NCBI GenBank assembly: GCA_024696945.1
Contig: JAILGF010000153.1
Location: forward strand, 36,177-100,176
Length of the DNA: 64,000 bases
Direction of reading: 5' to 3'
From: Lachnospiraceae bacterium
Lineage (GTDB): Bacteria > Bacillota > Clostridia > Lachnospirales > Lachnospiraceae
Each line of letters starts with the position of its first letter. Positions within the stretch are counted from its first letter, which is position 1. The position numbers were made by a program, and so were the translations under genes. The notes under the pieces were generated by a model. The model ran no database searches, was not told where the DNA came from, and saw only the letters and a list, made by a program, of their open reading frames with translations. Below are positions 1-7,527 of the stretch, piece by piece.

Positions 1-1605
1 ACTTCGGAGCTGAAGGATTTCATCAAATACGGTGTCAGCAATTTCCCTGCCGACAGATATGCACTTATATTCTGGGATCACGGCGGAGCAACACTTGCAG
101 GCTTCGGAACGGACGAAATGTTCTCCGGTGAACTTTCAACGGATGAAATTTCACAGGTATTGAACAACTCAGGCGTACATTTTGATTTTGTCGGATTTGA
201 TGCATGTCTTATGCAAAATATCGAGACTGCATACTCTCTTAAGGATTGTGCCGATTACCTTATCGCATCCGAAGAAGAAGAGCCCGGATACGGCTGGCAT
301 TACACAGGCTTCCTTAAGGCCCTCAGCAAGAATCCTTCCTTAGAGATGACGAGACTGGGAGCGATCATTGTTGATGATTTTGTTGCTTCAAACGGAAGGG
401 ATGACGTATCATTAAGCGTTATCGATCTTAAGAAGATTGAAAATATTTATATTAAGATGGCAACCCTTTTTGCTAACGGAAGCAAGGAAATATATGCAGG
501 AAATTATCGTACTCTTTCGAAGGCAAGAAAGAATTCAAAGGGTTACGGCGGAAACAGCTTCGACCAGATAGATATCATCGATTTCTGTAATAAATGCGGA
601 CTTGACGGTGCAGATGACGTGGTATCGGCGGTTAAATCAGCTGTTGTTTACGAGAAGACAAATATTGACAGGACCAATGGTCTTGCCATGTATTTCCCTT
701 ATGATTATCCGAGCTATTACAACAGCGTATTGAAGCAGTTAAAGAGCTTCGGCATGAACAATAAGAGCTATTACGGATTCTTTGATAACCTGCTTTCAAG
801 CAGATCGGGCGGTACGGGCTCCAGATCGATGAAGCCCATCGAGGTTCAGACCGGTTATATCGAAGAAGACACTTCCGAGGATCTTACAACAGAAGACTGG
901 TATGTACCTGAAGTTGCAGAGGCTGAAACACCCGTTACGTTTGATCTTGATGAAGACGGACTGCTGATCCTCAGAGAATCGGGAGAAAATTTCATCGTAA
1001 AGATTACTGACGAACAATATGACGCAATGGCGTTTGCAGACATCGGAGTATTTCTTGATGACGGTGAAGGATATATCGATCTCGGAAATGATTCGCTCGT
1101 AGAGTATGATGAAAACGGTGACCTTGTACTTGCATACAATTCCGTATGGGTTGCCATAGACGGAAATATAGTTCCTTTCTATATTATTGATGAAGGATAC
1201 GATGCATACGGAAAGTGGTATTCTTACGGTGCGGTTGATGCCGAATTCACAAGTGCGAGAACCGGCGAAACACGTGATATTGAAATAATACTCTGCTGGG
1301 ATGAGGATCATGACGGCGGTTATGTAAAGGGTTACAGAACTGCATCGGACAGCGAAGCACCTTCACAGGCTGAGAGAAGCGTTACACAGTTTGTCAAGGG
1401 TGATAAGATACAATTCGTTTGTGAGTATTATACTTATGACGGTGAATATGACGATTGTTATTATCTCCATGAGCCCATCATTGTCAATAAGGCTTTAAAA
1501 GTTACATATGATGATCTTGACGGTTATGATGTTCTTGTTTACGGACACATCAAAGACCTTTACGGCAATGATTATTACACCGAATTCTTCTTTGTTGAGG
1601 GATAA
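1..1605 (+). CDS. Clostripain-family (C11) cysteine peptidase, 5' truncated by window
   Basis: The reading frame is open from base 1, so the gene begins upstream of the window. The visible part carries both C11 catalytic signatures: the His motif ALIFWDHGG at bases 64-90 and the Cys motif FDACLMQ near base 195. Family members are Ca-dependent or self-processing endopeptidases, usually secreted, cutting after basic residues. The catalytic part runs to about base 800. It is followed by roughly 250 residues that are rich in Asp, Glu and Tyr and that I cannot assign, perhaps a substrate- or wall-interacting tail. Signal peptide and true start are not visible. Ends 12 bp before the rpmB promoter. 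Confidence 0.85.
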   Translation, partial: TSELKDFIKYGVSNFPADRYALIFWDHGGATLAGFGTDEMFSGELSTDEISQVLNNSGVHFDFVGFDACLMQNIETAYSLKDCADYLIASEEEEPGYGWHYTGFLKALSKNPSLEMTRLGAIIVDDFVASNGRDDVSLSVIDLKKIENIYIKMATLFANGSKEIYAGNYRTLSKARKNSKGYGGNSFDQIDIIDFCNKCGLDGADDVVSAVKSAVVYEKTNIDRTNGLAMYFPYDYPSYYNSVLKQLKSFGMNNKSYYGFFDNLLSSRSGGTGSRSMKPIEVQTGYIEEDTSEDLTTEDWYVPEVAEAETPVTFDLDEDGLLILRESGENFIVKITDEQYDAMAFADIGVFLDDGEGYIDLGNDSLVEYDENGDLVLAYNSVWVAIDGNIVPFYIIDEGYDAYGKWYSYGAVDAEFTSARTGETRDIEIILCWDEDHDGGYVKGYRTASDSEAPSQAERSVTQFVKGDKIQFVCEYYTYDGEYDDCYYLHEPIIVNKALKVTYDDLDGYDVLVYGHIKDLYGNDYYTEFFFVEG

Positions 1606-1617
1606 TAAAAAAAGTGC

Positions 1618-1646
1618 TTGCATTATTTTTTAAGTTGTGATAGAAT
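1618..1646 (+). promoter_or_regulatory. rpmB promoter
   Basis: TTGCAT (1618-1623), a 17-bp spacer, and TAGAAT (1641-1646) preceded by TGA, giving an extended -10. Lies directly after the protease stop codon and about 50 bp before the rpmB start. Confidence 0.75.
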
Positions 1647-1699
1647 GCAATATGTTTGAGGCTCGATAGCCAAATATGTGTGTTAAGGAGGTGTTTATC

Positions 1700-1897
1700 A
1701 TGGCTAAATGCGCAATTTGTGAGAAGGAAAATAGATTCGGACATCAGCTGAGCTATTCAAGAAGCCACGTTTCGAGACGTGCAAACAGAATGTGGAAGAC
1801 AAATGTAAAGTCAGTAAGAGTTAAGACAGCGGGCGGAACACAGAAGATGTATGTATGTACAGCTTGTTTAAGGTCCGGAAAAGTTGAACGTGCTTAA
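1700..1897 (+). CDS. rpmB: 50S ribosomal protein L28
   Basis: 65-residue L28, a structural protein of the large ribosomal subunit. The sequence begins MAKCAICEK and ends near CTACLRSGKVERA. It keeps two CxxC pairs (CAIC and CTAC), so this is the zinc-binding form. The start at 1700 has AAGGAG at 1685-1690; an in-frame ATG at 1676 would add eight residues foreign to the family and overlap the ribosome site. Monocistronic, with its own promoter upstream and hairpin terminator downstream. Confidence 0.96.
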   Translation: MAKCAICEKENRFGHQLSYSRSHVSRRANRMWKTNVKSVRVKTAGGTQKMYVCTACLRSGKVERA

Positions 1898-1926
1898 TTT
1901 CCACAAAGTACGAAATAATTAAAATC

Positions 1927-1963
1927 AAGGGCATGCGCTTTTTACGGAGTGCATGCCTTTTTT
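1927..1963 (+). terminator. rpmB rho-independent terminator
   Basis: Stem GGCATGC (1930-1936) with GCATGCC (1951-1957), followed by six T (1958-1963). It excludes the in-frame ATG at 1933 as a sensible start for ung. Confidence 0.85.
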
Positions 1964-1974
1964 CGGAGAAAGAT

Positions 1975-2649
1975 ATGGGAGCAGAAATACACAATTGGAA
2001 AGAAGAATTGATGTCGGAGTATAATAGTCAATATTATTCGGATCTGACGGAATTTTTAAAAAACGAATATAACACAAAAATAATATATCCTCCCGCAAAA
2101 GATATATTTAATGCATTACGTTTTACACCTTTAAATAATGTAAAAGTTGTAATATTGGGACAGGATCCTTACCATGAACCTAACCAGGCGCACGGCCTTG
2201 CTTTTTCGGTTCTTCCGGGAAATCAGGCACCGCCTTCGCTTGAAAATATTTATAAGGAATTAAAGGATGATTGCGGGTGTTATATTCCCAATAACGGGTA
2301 TTTAAAAAAATGGGCCGATCAGGGAGTTTTATTATTAAATACTGTTTTAACCGTTCGTGCTCATTATGCAAATACGCATGCGGGACACGGTTGGGAAAGA
2401 TTTACCGATGCGGTGATAAAAACCGTAAATAATGAAAGCCGTCCGATAGTTTTTATGTTATGGGGTTCACCCGCACAGAAAAAAACAGCGTTGCTGAACA
2501 ATCCGAAACACCTTGTTTTAACTGCTCCTCATCCAAGTCCGCTTTCTGCATACAGAGGCTTTTTCGGATGTAAACATTTTAGTCGTGCAAATGAATTTTT
2601 AAAGGAAAATGGCTTAAAACCTATTGATTGGCAGATTGAAAATATATAA
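1975..2649 (+). CDS. ung: Uracil-DNA glycosylase, family 1
   Basis: Removes uracil from DNA as the first step of base excision repair. The water-activating motif GQDPYH is at residues 62-67 and the DNA-binding HPSPLSAYRGF loop lies near the C-terminus, both intact. The start at 1975 gives 224 residues, the usual family length, and has GGAG about 7 bases upstream. An in-frame ATG at 1933 lies inside the preceding terminator and is rejected. Sits alone between rpmB and the SCP2-like gene; base composition is more A+T rich than neighbours, with many TTT and AAA codons. Confidence 0.95.
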   Translation: MGAEIHNWKEELMSEYNSQYYSDLTEFLKNEYNTKIIYPPAKDIFNALRFTPLNNVKVVILGQDPYHEPNQAHGLAFSVLPGNQAPPSLENIYKELKDDCGCYIPNNGYLKKWADQGVLLLNTVLTVRAHYANTHAGHGWERFTDAVIKTVNNESRPIVFMLWGSPAQKKTALLNNPKHLVLTAPHPSPLSAYRGFFGCKHFSRANEFLKENGLKPIDWQIENI

Positions 2650-2767
2650 TTAATTGTTGACAATTCAAATAATAGATGATATTATCCATGTATAAATCTA
2701 ATGATTTATTGTGCAGTATTGCGAAAAAAGGAATTATTTATAACTCTTTTTTTGGCAATGTCGCATA

Positions 2768-2805
2768 TTTACATTTAATTAATACAGTGATATAATTCCA
2801 CTGTA
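2768..2805 (+). promoter_or_regulatory. Promoter with inverted repeat over the -10
   Basis: TTTACA (2768-2773), 17-bp spacer, extended -10 TGA-TATAAT (2791-2796). A perfect inverted repeat TACAGTG (2783-2789) / CACTGTA (2799-2805) brackets the -10, an arrangement typical of a repressor operator (inference). A second, upstream promoter TTGACA (2657-2662) -17- TATTAT (2680-2685) is also present. Confidence 0.6.
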
Positions 2806-2836
2806 TATTTTTCCTTATATTATTATGGAGGGCGTT

Positions 2837-3451
2837 ATGAAGTACGAAGAGATTGTTGCAAAAGTTAAAAAGGCTTATGCAAAAGCTGACACTGCACTTG
2901 TTGATGAGCATCTTGCAGTTCAGGTCGATGTAACAGGTGAAGGCGAAGGCGCCTTCTATATTGAAGTTGCTGACGGAAAGATCAATGTTGAACCTTGGGA
3001 ATATCTTGATCATGATTTCAAGATTCAGTGTACTGCAGAAGAAATTATTGCGATCGCTGAAGGCAAGAAGAAACTTGGTGCTGAGGTTGAATCAGGAAAT
3101 GTTTATATTTCACGTAACTTTGACAAGGTTGCTGTATTCGATCTGATCGTAGCAAAGAAGGCAGCTGCTAAGAAGCCCGCTGCAAAGAAGGCTGAGCCTG
3201 CTAAGAAGGCTGAGAAGAAGCCTGCAAAGAAAGAAACCGTTAAGGCTGAGAAGGCTCCTAAGGCTAAGAAGGAAACCGCTAAGGCTCCCAAGGCTGAGGC
3301 TCCCGCTGATAAGAAGAAGCCCGGAAGAAAGCCCAAGACAGAAGCTAAAGCTGTTGAGGCTCCTAAGGCTGCTGAAGCTGCAGAAGTTAAGGCTCCCGTT
3401 GAGAAGAAGAAGCCCGGCAGAAAAGCTAAGGCTGCAGAAGTTAAGGCTTGA
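2837..3451 (+). CDS. SCP2-like domain protein with Lys/Ala-rich histone-H1-like tail
   Basis: 204 residues from the start at 2837, which has GGAGG five bases upstream (the ATG at 2825 overlaps that site). Residues 1 to about 105 resemble a small SCP2 sterol-carrier-type fold: a helix, then ADGKINVEPW, then a segment with AEEIIAIAEGKKKLG and ESGNVYIS. Residues from about 106 to the end are almost entirely Lys, Ala, Pro and Glu, like bacterial H1 homologues, with two AT-hook-like KKPGRK blocks. Such tails bind DNA or RNA through charge, so a nucleic-acid-associated role is possible but inferred. The gene has its own promoter and terminator. The ligand of the SCP2-like part cannot be told. Confidence 0.65.
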   Translation: MKYEEIVAKVKKAYAKADTALVDEHLAVQVDVTGEGEGAFYIEVADGKINVEPWEYLDHDFKIQCTAEEIIAIAEGKKKLGAEVESGNVYISRNFDKVAVFDLIVAKKAAAKKPAAKKAEPAKKAEKKPAKKETVKAEKAPKAKKETAKAPKAEAPADKKKPGRKPKTEAKAVEAPKAAEAAEVKAPVEKKKPGRKAKAAEVKA

Positions 3452-3470
3452 TAGTAGTTTTATGATAATT

Positions 3471-3499
3471 AAAGGCTACGGTTTTTCCGTAGCTTTTTT
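3471..3499 (+). terminator. Terminator of the SCP2/H1-tail gene
   Basis: GCTACGG (3475-3481), loop TTTTT, CCGTAGC (3487-3493), followed by six T. Confidence 0.9.
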
Positions 3500-3530
3500 C
3501 TTTAGTATATAAGATTTTCATCCTTAAGAG

Positions 3531-3559
3531 TTGACTTAAAAAATTGAAAGTGTTAAAAT
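3531..3559 (+). promoter_or_regulatory. Promoter of XRE-cupin gene
   Basis: TTGACT (3531-3536), 17-bp spacer, TAAAAT (3554-3559) with an extended -10 TG at 3551-3552. The start codon is about 75 bp downstream. Confidence 0.7.
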
Positions 3560-3632
3560 ATCATATTAGTTATTAAATAAATATATCAATTAATAATCTG
3601 TATCATCATAGAAAAGATTAGGAGAAAAAACT

Positions 3633-4187
3633 ATGGATGAAGAAATCATAGAAATAGCGGAACGTATTGCAGGTTTGAGAGATGCCTGTGGATACACTCA
3701 GGAAGAGTTTGCAAAAGAGCTGGGTATAGATATTGATACATATAAAGAATATGAATCAACCGGTAAAAACGTTCCTATCAGTACAATTTATCAGATATCG
3801 AAATTATGCAATGTGGATTTCGCGGAAATACTTACGGGCGAGTCTGCAAAGCTTGATACATATCATGTGGTTAGAAAAGGTCAGGGACAGGTAATAGACA
3901 GAATTCCCGGTTATTATTTTAAAGACCTTGCTTTCAGATTTACAAAGAAAATAATGCAGCCGCTTCTTGTTACCATTGATCCTTCGGACAAGCCCGTCGA
4001 TCTGGTTACACATAAAGGAGAGGAGTTTAACCTTTGCCTTAAGGGTAAAGTAACAGTTGTAATAGGAACCAAGGACATAGTTTTAGAGGAAGGCGACAGC
4101 ATATATTTTAATCCCAATATCCCTCACGGACAGCGCTGCGCCGGCGATGAGCCTGCTACATTCCTTACGGTGATCACAGAAATATGA
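3633..4187 (+). CDS. XRE-family transcriptional regulator with C-terminal cupin domain
   Basis: 184 residues. Residues 5-64 form a helix-turn-helix of the XRE/Cro type (RIAGLRDACGYTQEEFAKELG, then IDTYKEYESTG). Residues about 107-182 form a cupin barrel with HKGEEFNLCLKGKV and the DSIYFNPNIPHG motif, which supplies candidate metal ligands. Proteins of this build sense small molecules with the cupin and bind DNA with the HTH. It lies 249 bp before an acyl-CoA synthetase gene in the same direction, a pairing that recurs in Clostridia, so it probably controls that gene (inference). AGGAG lies 8 bases before the start. Confidence 0.88.
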   Translation: MDEEIIEIAERIAGLRDACGYTQEEFAKELGIDIDTYKEYESTGKNVPISTIYQISKLCNVDFAEILTGESAKLDTYHVVRKGQGQVIDRIPGYYFKDLAFRFTKKIMQPLLVTIDPSDKPVDLVTHKGEEFNLCLKGKVTVVIGTKDIVLEEGDSIYFNPNIPHGQRCAGDEPATFLTVITEI

Positions 4188-4206
4188 AAATAAATTTTCA
4201 TACTTC

Positions 4207-4309
4207 ACTCTGTGTCGTAAAAATCACTCCACAGAGTTGCAAACGCGCCTTACGGCGCAATGCCGGGTGTGAAAGCCCTGAGACAATCAGAGGGGCGGTT
4301 CTCTGATTG
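4207..4309. repeat. Cluster of three perfect palindromes between regulator and ligase genes
   Basis: Three hairpins without a T-run: ACTCTGTG (4207-4214) with CACAGAGT (4230-4237); GCGCC (4245-4249) with GGCGC (4254-4258); CAATCAGAG (4284-4292) with CTCTGATTG (4301-4309). No reading frame. Could be a remnant of a dispersed palindromic element or the folded leader of the downstream ligase mRNA; I cannot decide. Confidence 0.5.
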
Positions 4310-4346
4310 AAAATCTGTTATTGACACAATTCAGTGATTTATTATA

Positions 4347-4374
4347 TGTCATCCTGAACGAAGTGAAGGATCTT
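4347..4374. repeat. Dispersed intergenic repeat, copy 1
   Basis: 28-bp element starting TGTCATCCTGAACGAAG and ending GGATCTT; an identical copy is at 56814-56841. ATCCT and AGGAT near its ends can pair. Variants of this word are known as widespread intergenic repeats in many bacteria; the function is unknown. Confidence 0.7.
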
Positions 4375-4436
4375 TTGTTTTTGTGATGATATGAAATATT
4401 AAAATAATTCCGTAAGAAAAAAGTAGGAGGACTATC

Positions 4437-6116
4437 ATGTTAGAGAAGTTTCTTCCTCGTATAGATTTCGACTCATACGAGGATTTTAAGGAAAATTACA
4501 AGGTTAACGTACCGGAGGATTTCAACTTCGGTTTTGATATCGTAGACGGATGGGCAAAGGAAAAGCCTGAGAACCGTGCTCTTGTATGGTGCGATGACGA
4601 CGGTGAGGAAAAGACATTTACCTTTGCTGAAATGAGTAAGCTTTCAAATAAGGCGGCAAATTATTTTAAGAGCCTGGGACTTCATAAAGGCTGTGTAGTT
4701 ATGATGATACTGCGCCGAAGATATGAATACTGGATATGTGCAACAGCCCTTATCAAGATGGGTGTCATTATTATCCCCGGAACTCTGCAGCTTACAACCC
4801 ATGACCTGGTATACAGAGCAAAGGCTGCAAACATCGAGATGTTCATCGGTATCGATGATGATTTCGTAGTAGAGCAGATTGAAAATACCGTAAAGGAAGT
4901 ACCCGAAGTAAAGAACATTATGCTTGTAAACGGGCACAGAGACGGCTGGCTGAATCTTCATGACGGAATGGAAGGTCAGAGCGATGTATTTGAAAGACCT
5001 ACCGGGGAAGAGCGTACTCATAACACCGATATAATGCAGATCTACTTTACATCAGGTACCACTGGTATGCCCAAGATGGTCTGCCACAACTATATGCATC
5101 CCTTAGGACATATCGTTACCGCAAAGTACTGGCAGTGTGTTAGGGAAAATATGCTCCATATGAGCGTATCCGATTCCGGCTGGGCTAAATTTGGCTGGGG
5201 TAAGATTTACGGACAGTGGATCTGCGGAGCAACTATTTTCTGTTATGATATGAAGAAATTCCATCCTGAGAATCTCTTAGCGGTACTTCAGAAATATCAG
5301 GTTACCACATTCTGCGCACCGCCTACAATGTACAGATTTATGCTTCAGGAGGATGTAGCGGCTTATGACCTCTCATCTGTAAAGCACTGGTGTACGGCAG
5401 GCGAACCGCTTAACCCTGAGGTAGTCCGTAAGTGGAAAGAGTTTACAGGATATACTATAGCTGAGGGCTTTGGCCAGACAGAGAGTACCGTACTTCTGGC
5501 AAACTTCCCCTGGTACGAGCCCAAGCCCGGTTCAATGGGCAAGCCTTCGCCTATTTATAACATCAGACTTCTTAACAGTAAAGGTGAAGAGGCTGAAGAC
5601 GGTGAAGAAGGCGAGATAACAGTAGCAGTACCTAAGGACAATTATCCTATAGGGCTTTTCGTAGGCTACTATCGTGACGAAAAGATGACCGATGAAGCTA
5701 TCGGCAGCGGAATATATAACTTAAAAGACGTTGCATGGCGTGATTCCGACGGATACTACTGGTTTGTAGGACGTCATGATGACGTTATCAAGTGCAGCGG
5801 TTACCGTATCGGACCTTTTGAGGTAGAAAGCGCGCTTATCACACACCCTGCAGTAGTAGAGTGTGCCATCACAGCGGCTCCCGACCCCATAAGAGGTCAG
5901 GTAGTAAAGGCTACGGTAGTACTTGCAAAGGGATATACACCTTCCGATGAACTTACAAAGGAACTTCAGAACCATGTAAAGCATAACACGGCTCCTTACA
6001 AGTATCCTCGTATTGTAGAGTACGTAGCAGAGCTTCCCAAGACCTTGGGCGGCAAGATCAAGCGTGCCCAGATCCGCCGTGAAGACGCTGAGAACGCAGC
6101 AAAAACTCAGGCTTAA
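4437..6116 (+). CDS. AMP-dependent acyl-CoA synthetase (acetyl/medium-chain type)
   Basis: 559-residue member of the ANL adenylate-forming family: activates a carboxylic acid with ATP to the acyl-AMP and transfers it to CoA. The phosphate loop YFTSGTTGMPK is at residues 203-213; the adenine-binding GFGQTES motif, the hinge region GRHDDVIKCSGYRIGPFEVE and the C-terminal lysine motif TLGGKIKR are all present, so it should be active. Closest by eye to ACSM-type or acetyl-CoA-synthetase-like enzymes; the exact acid is not predictable. AGGAGG precedes the ATG. Preceded by the XRE-cupin regulator gene, its likely controller. Confidence 0.9.
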   Translation: MLEKFLPRIDFDSYEDFKENYKVNVPEDFNFGFDIVDGWAKEKPENRALVWCDDDGEEKTFTFAEMSKLSNKAANYFKSLGLHKGCVVMMILRRRYEYWICATALIKMGVIIIPGTLQLTTHDLVYRAKAANIEMFIGIDDDFVVEQIENTVKEVPEVKNIMLVNGHRDGWLNLHDGMEGQSDVFERPTGEERTHNTDIMQIYFTSGTTGMPKMVCHNYMHPLGHIVTAKYWQCVRENMLHMSVSDSGWAKFGWGKIYGQWICGATIFCYDMKKFHPENLLAVLQKYQVTTFCAPPTMYRFMLQEDVAAYDLSSVKHWCTAGEPLNPEVVRKWKEFTGYTIAEGFGQTESTVLLANFPWYEPKPGSMGKPSPIYNIRLLNSKGEEAEDGEEGEITVAVPKDNYPIGLFVGYYRDEKMTDEAIGSGIYNLKDVAWRDSDGYYWFVGRHDDVIKCSGYRIGPFEVESALITHPAVVECAITAAPDPIRGQVVKATVVLAKGYTPSDELTKELQNHVKHNTAPYKYPRIVEYVAELPKTLGGKIKRAQIRREDAENAAKTQA

Positions 6117-6169
6117 ATAGCAGGCATGGTCCTGATAAGAAAAAATCTTGGTCAGAATGATAATACAGT

Positions 6170-7294
6170 ATGAAACAGAGAGAGATTGAAATGCTCAATT
6201 GTATCACTGAAAGAGATTATAATGTAAATAAAACCCGGAACGGGCATAGGAGTTACATACTCTTATGTCTTGTTTTGGTTCTTGGACTGTTTGTTCTCAC
6301 CGGTTGTACAACCGAAGAAGTTTCCTATATAAATGATGCCGCAGATTATTATGAAGCCGGAAAATATGCCGAGGCGGAAGCATCCTTCCTGAAAGCGATC
6401 AGAAACGGCGACAAGTCGATCGCCGTATTTTCGGGTTATGCTTTTAACCAGCTGAAAGCCGGAGACATTGAAGGAGCGGAATCGTTATTCGGGATCATGG
6501 TAAACCAGGATATAACATATGGTAATTACTTTGACAAGGAGCCCGAAACAGGTGAGGCGGTAAGACTGAGCCTTCTGCAGATCTATATTTCGAAAAATGA
6601 ATATGAATCTGCGGTCTCTTTGCTTAAACAACTTGGGGAAAAGGCAACAGACCCCAAGAAGGCGGCAGAATATAAGAAGGATGCCGCGCTTCTTGCCTGG
6701 CGCATTGCCGATGTCTACAGTGAAGCTGAACTCTTAAGCTTTGTTGATGACGCCATAGAAGCAGGAAATGAGGACATTAAGCTGTACCGTATGAGAGCCA
6801 ATCTAAACTGGGAAAAGGAAGAATGGGATCTCTGGGAAGAAGATGAACGTAAGATAATAGGCATGAAGGATTATGCTATGGAAGAGTATAAGGCCATATA
6901 CGGCATGAGGCTTTCCGTAAAGAGCGTTTCCGAAGTGCTTAGCCTGATAGACGAAGTCGTTATATATCTGAACGGGCATGCAGCATATATTGAAAACTAC
7001 GGTGAGATACTTCCGCTTATACTTAAAGGCGCTGAGTACTCCGGAAGAGTTGAGTGGGAACATGATGCCCAGTACTATTTCGATCTTGCGGAGAAATACA
7101 TCTCGGCAGCACAGGACAAGAATACCTCCGATAATGAGATCTTGAAATATCAGATAATAATAGCCGAGAAAAAAGGCAAGATGGAGCTTGCTTATAAGCT
7201 GCTCGGCGTATATCTGGAGCATTGTCCCGACGATAGGATGGCCTATAAGGAGCAGAAATATCTCGAAAACCGCATAGGAGTAACGTCTGAATAA
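6170..7294 (+). CDS. TPR-repeat lipoprotein
   Basis: 374 residues. A positively charged N-terminus leads into a hydrophobic stretch (about 29-44) ending in the lipobox LTGC (Cys46), so it is predicted to be lipid-anchored on the outer face of the membrane. Residues about 50-110 form TPR-like helices (YYEAGKYAEAEASFLKAI, then GYAFNQLKAGDIEGAESLF), and further helical repeats fill the rest. TPR proteins bind partner proteins; the partner is unknown. The start is uncertain: ATG 6170 or ATG 6191, neither with a strong ribosome site. Probably read from the ligase transcript 53 bp upstream. Confidence 0.75.
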   Translation: MKQREIEMLNCITERDYNVNKTRNGHRSYILLCLVLVLGLFVLTGCTTEEVSYINDAADYYEAGKYAEAEASFLKAIRNGDKSIAVFSGYAFNQLKAGDIEGAESLFGIMVNQDITYGNYFDKEPETGEAVRLSLLQIYISKNEYESAVSLLKQLGEKATDPKKAAEYKKDAALLAWRIADVYSEAELLSFVDDAIEAGNEDIKLYRMRANLNWEKEEWDLWEEDERKIIGMKDYAMEEYKAIYGMRLSVKSVSEVLSLIDEVVIYLNGHAAYIENYGEILPLILKGAEYSGRVEWEHDAQYYFDLAEKYISAAQDKNTSDNEILKYQIIIAEKKGKMELAYKLLGVYLEHCPDDRMAYKEQKYLENRIGVTSE

Positions 7295-7372
7295 GGTTTG
7301 AAAGTCAAAGATCAAGTAAATATCAAGGGATTGCCTTATGGTAACCACGACAAACGCCTATACTTCGGGCAG

Positions 7373-7417
7373 ACACAATATATTGTGCCTGCTCGAAATT
7401 TTTTTCATGATATTGTA
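7373..7417 (+). promoter_or_regulatory. NrdR-box-like operator pair upstream of nrdD
   Basis: CACAATATATTGTG at 7374-7387 is a perfect palindrome that fits the NrdR box consensus (ACAC-w-ATAT-a-T-w-GTG). About 30 bp further on, at 7407-7417, lies a degenerate second copy (8 of 11 positions), matching the usual paired arrangement about three helical turns apart. NrdR represses ribonucleotide reductase genes when dATP/ATP is high. nrdR itself is not in the window. Confidence 0.7.
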
Positions 7418-7426
7418 TTTTTTGTA

Positions 7427-7455
7427 TTGACTTCTTTGACCTGTTCTGCTAAAAT
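7427..7455 (+). promoter_or_regulatory. nrdD promoter
   Basis: TTGACT (7427-7432), 17-bp spacer, TAAAAT (7450-7455). Lies 9 bp after the NrdR-box-like pair and about 70 bp before the nrdD start. Confidence 0.75.
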
Positions 7456-7527
7456 TTATTGCAGTGGCGTTGATGAAACGTCACAATAATTTTCACTTTT
7501 TTTAGCACCAAGCAGGAGGAGAAGGTA

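Noticed and set aside
796..1311. 171-codon open frame on the minus strand
   Set aside because: Lies wholly opposite the clostripain-like gene, has no ribosome site and no recognisable family; a shadow of the coding strand. The same applies to the other long antisense frames, for example 13461-13931, 27724-28233, 49864-50703 and 62548-63339.
4240..4320. Possible group II intron remnant
   Set aside because: A short stretch recalls intron RNA text, but no domain V, no reverse transcriptase and no defined ends are present.
7298..7489. 63-codon frame between the lipoprotein gene and nrdD
   Set aside because: Covers the NrdR-box-like sites and nrdD promoter, has no ribosome site and no family resemblance; regulatory DNA rather than a gene.
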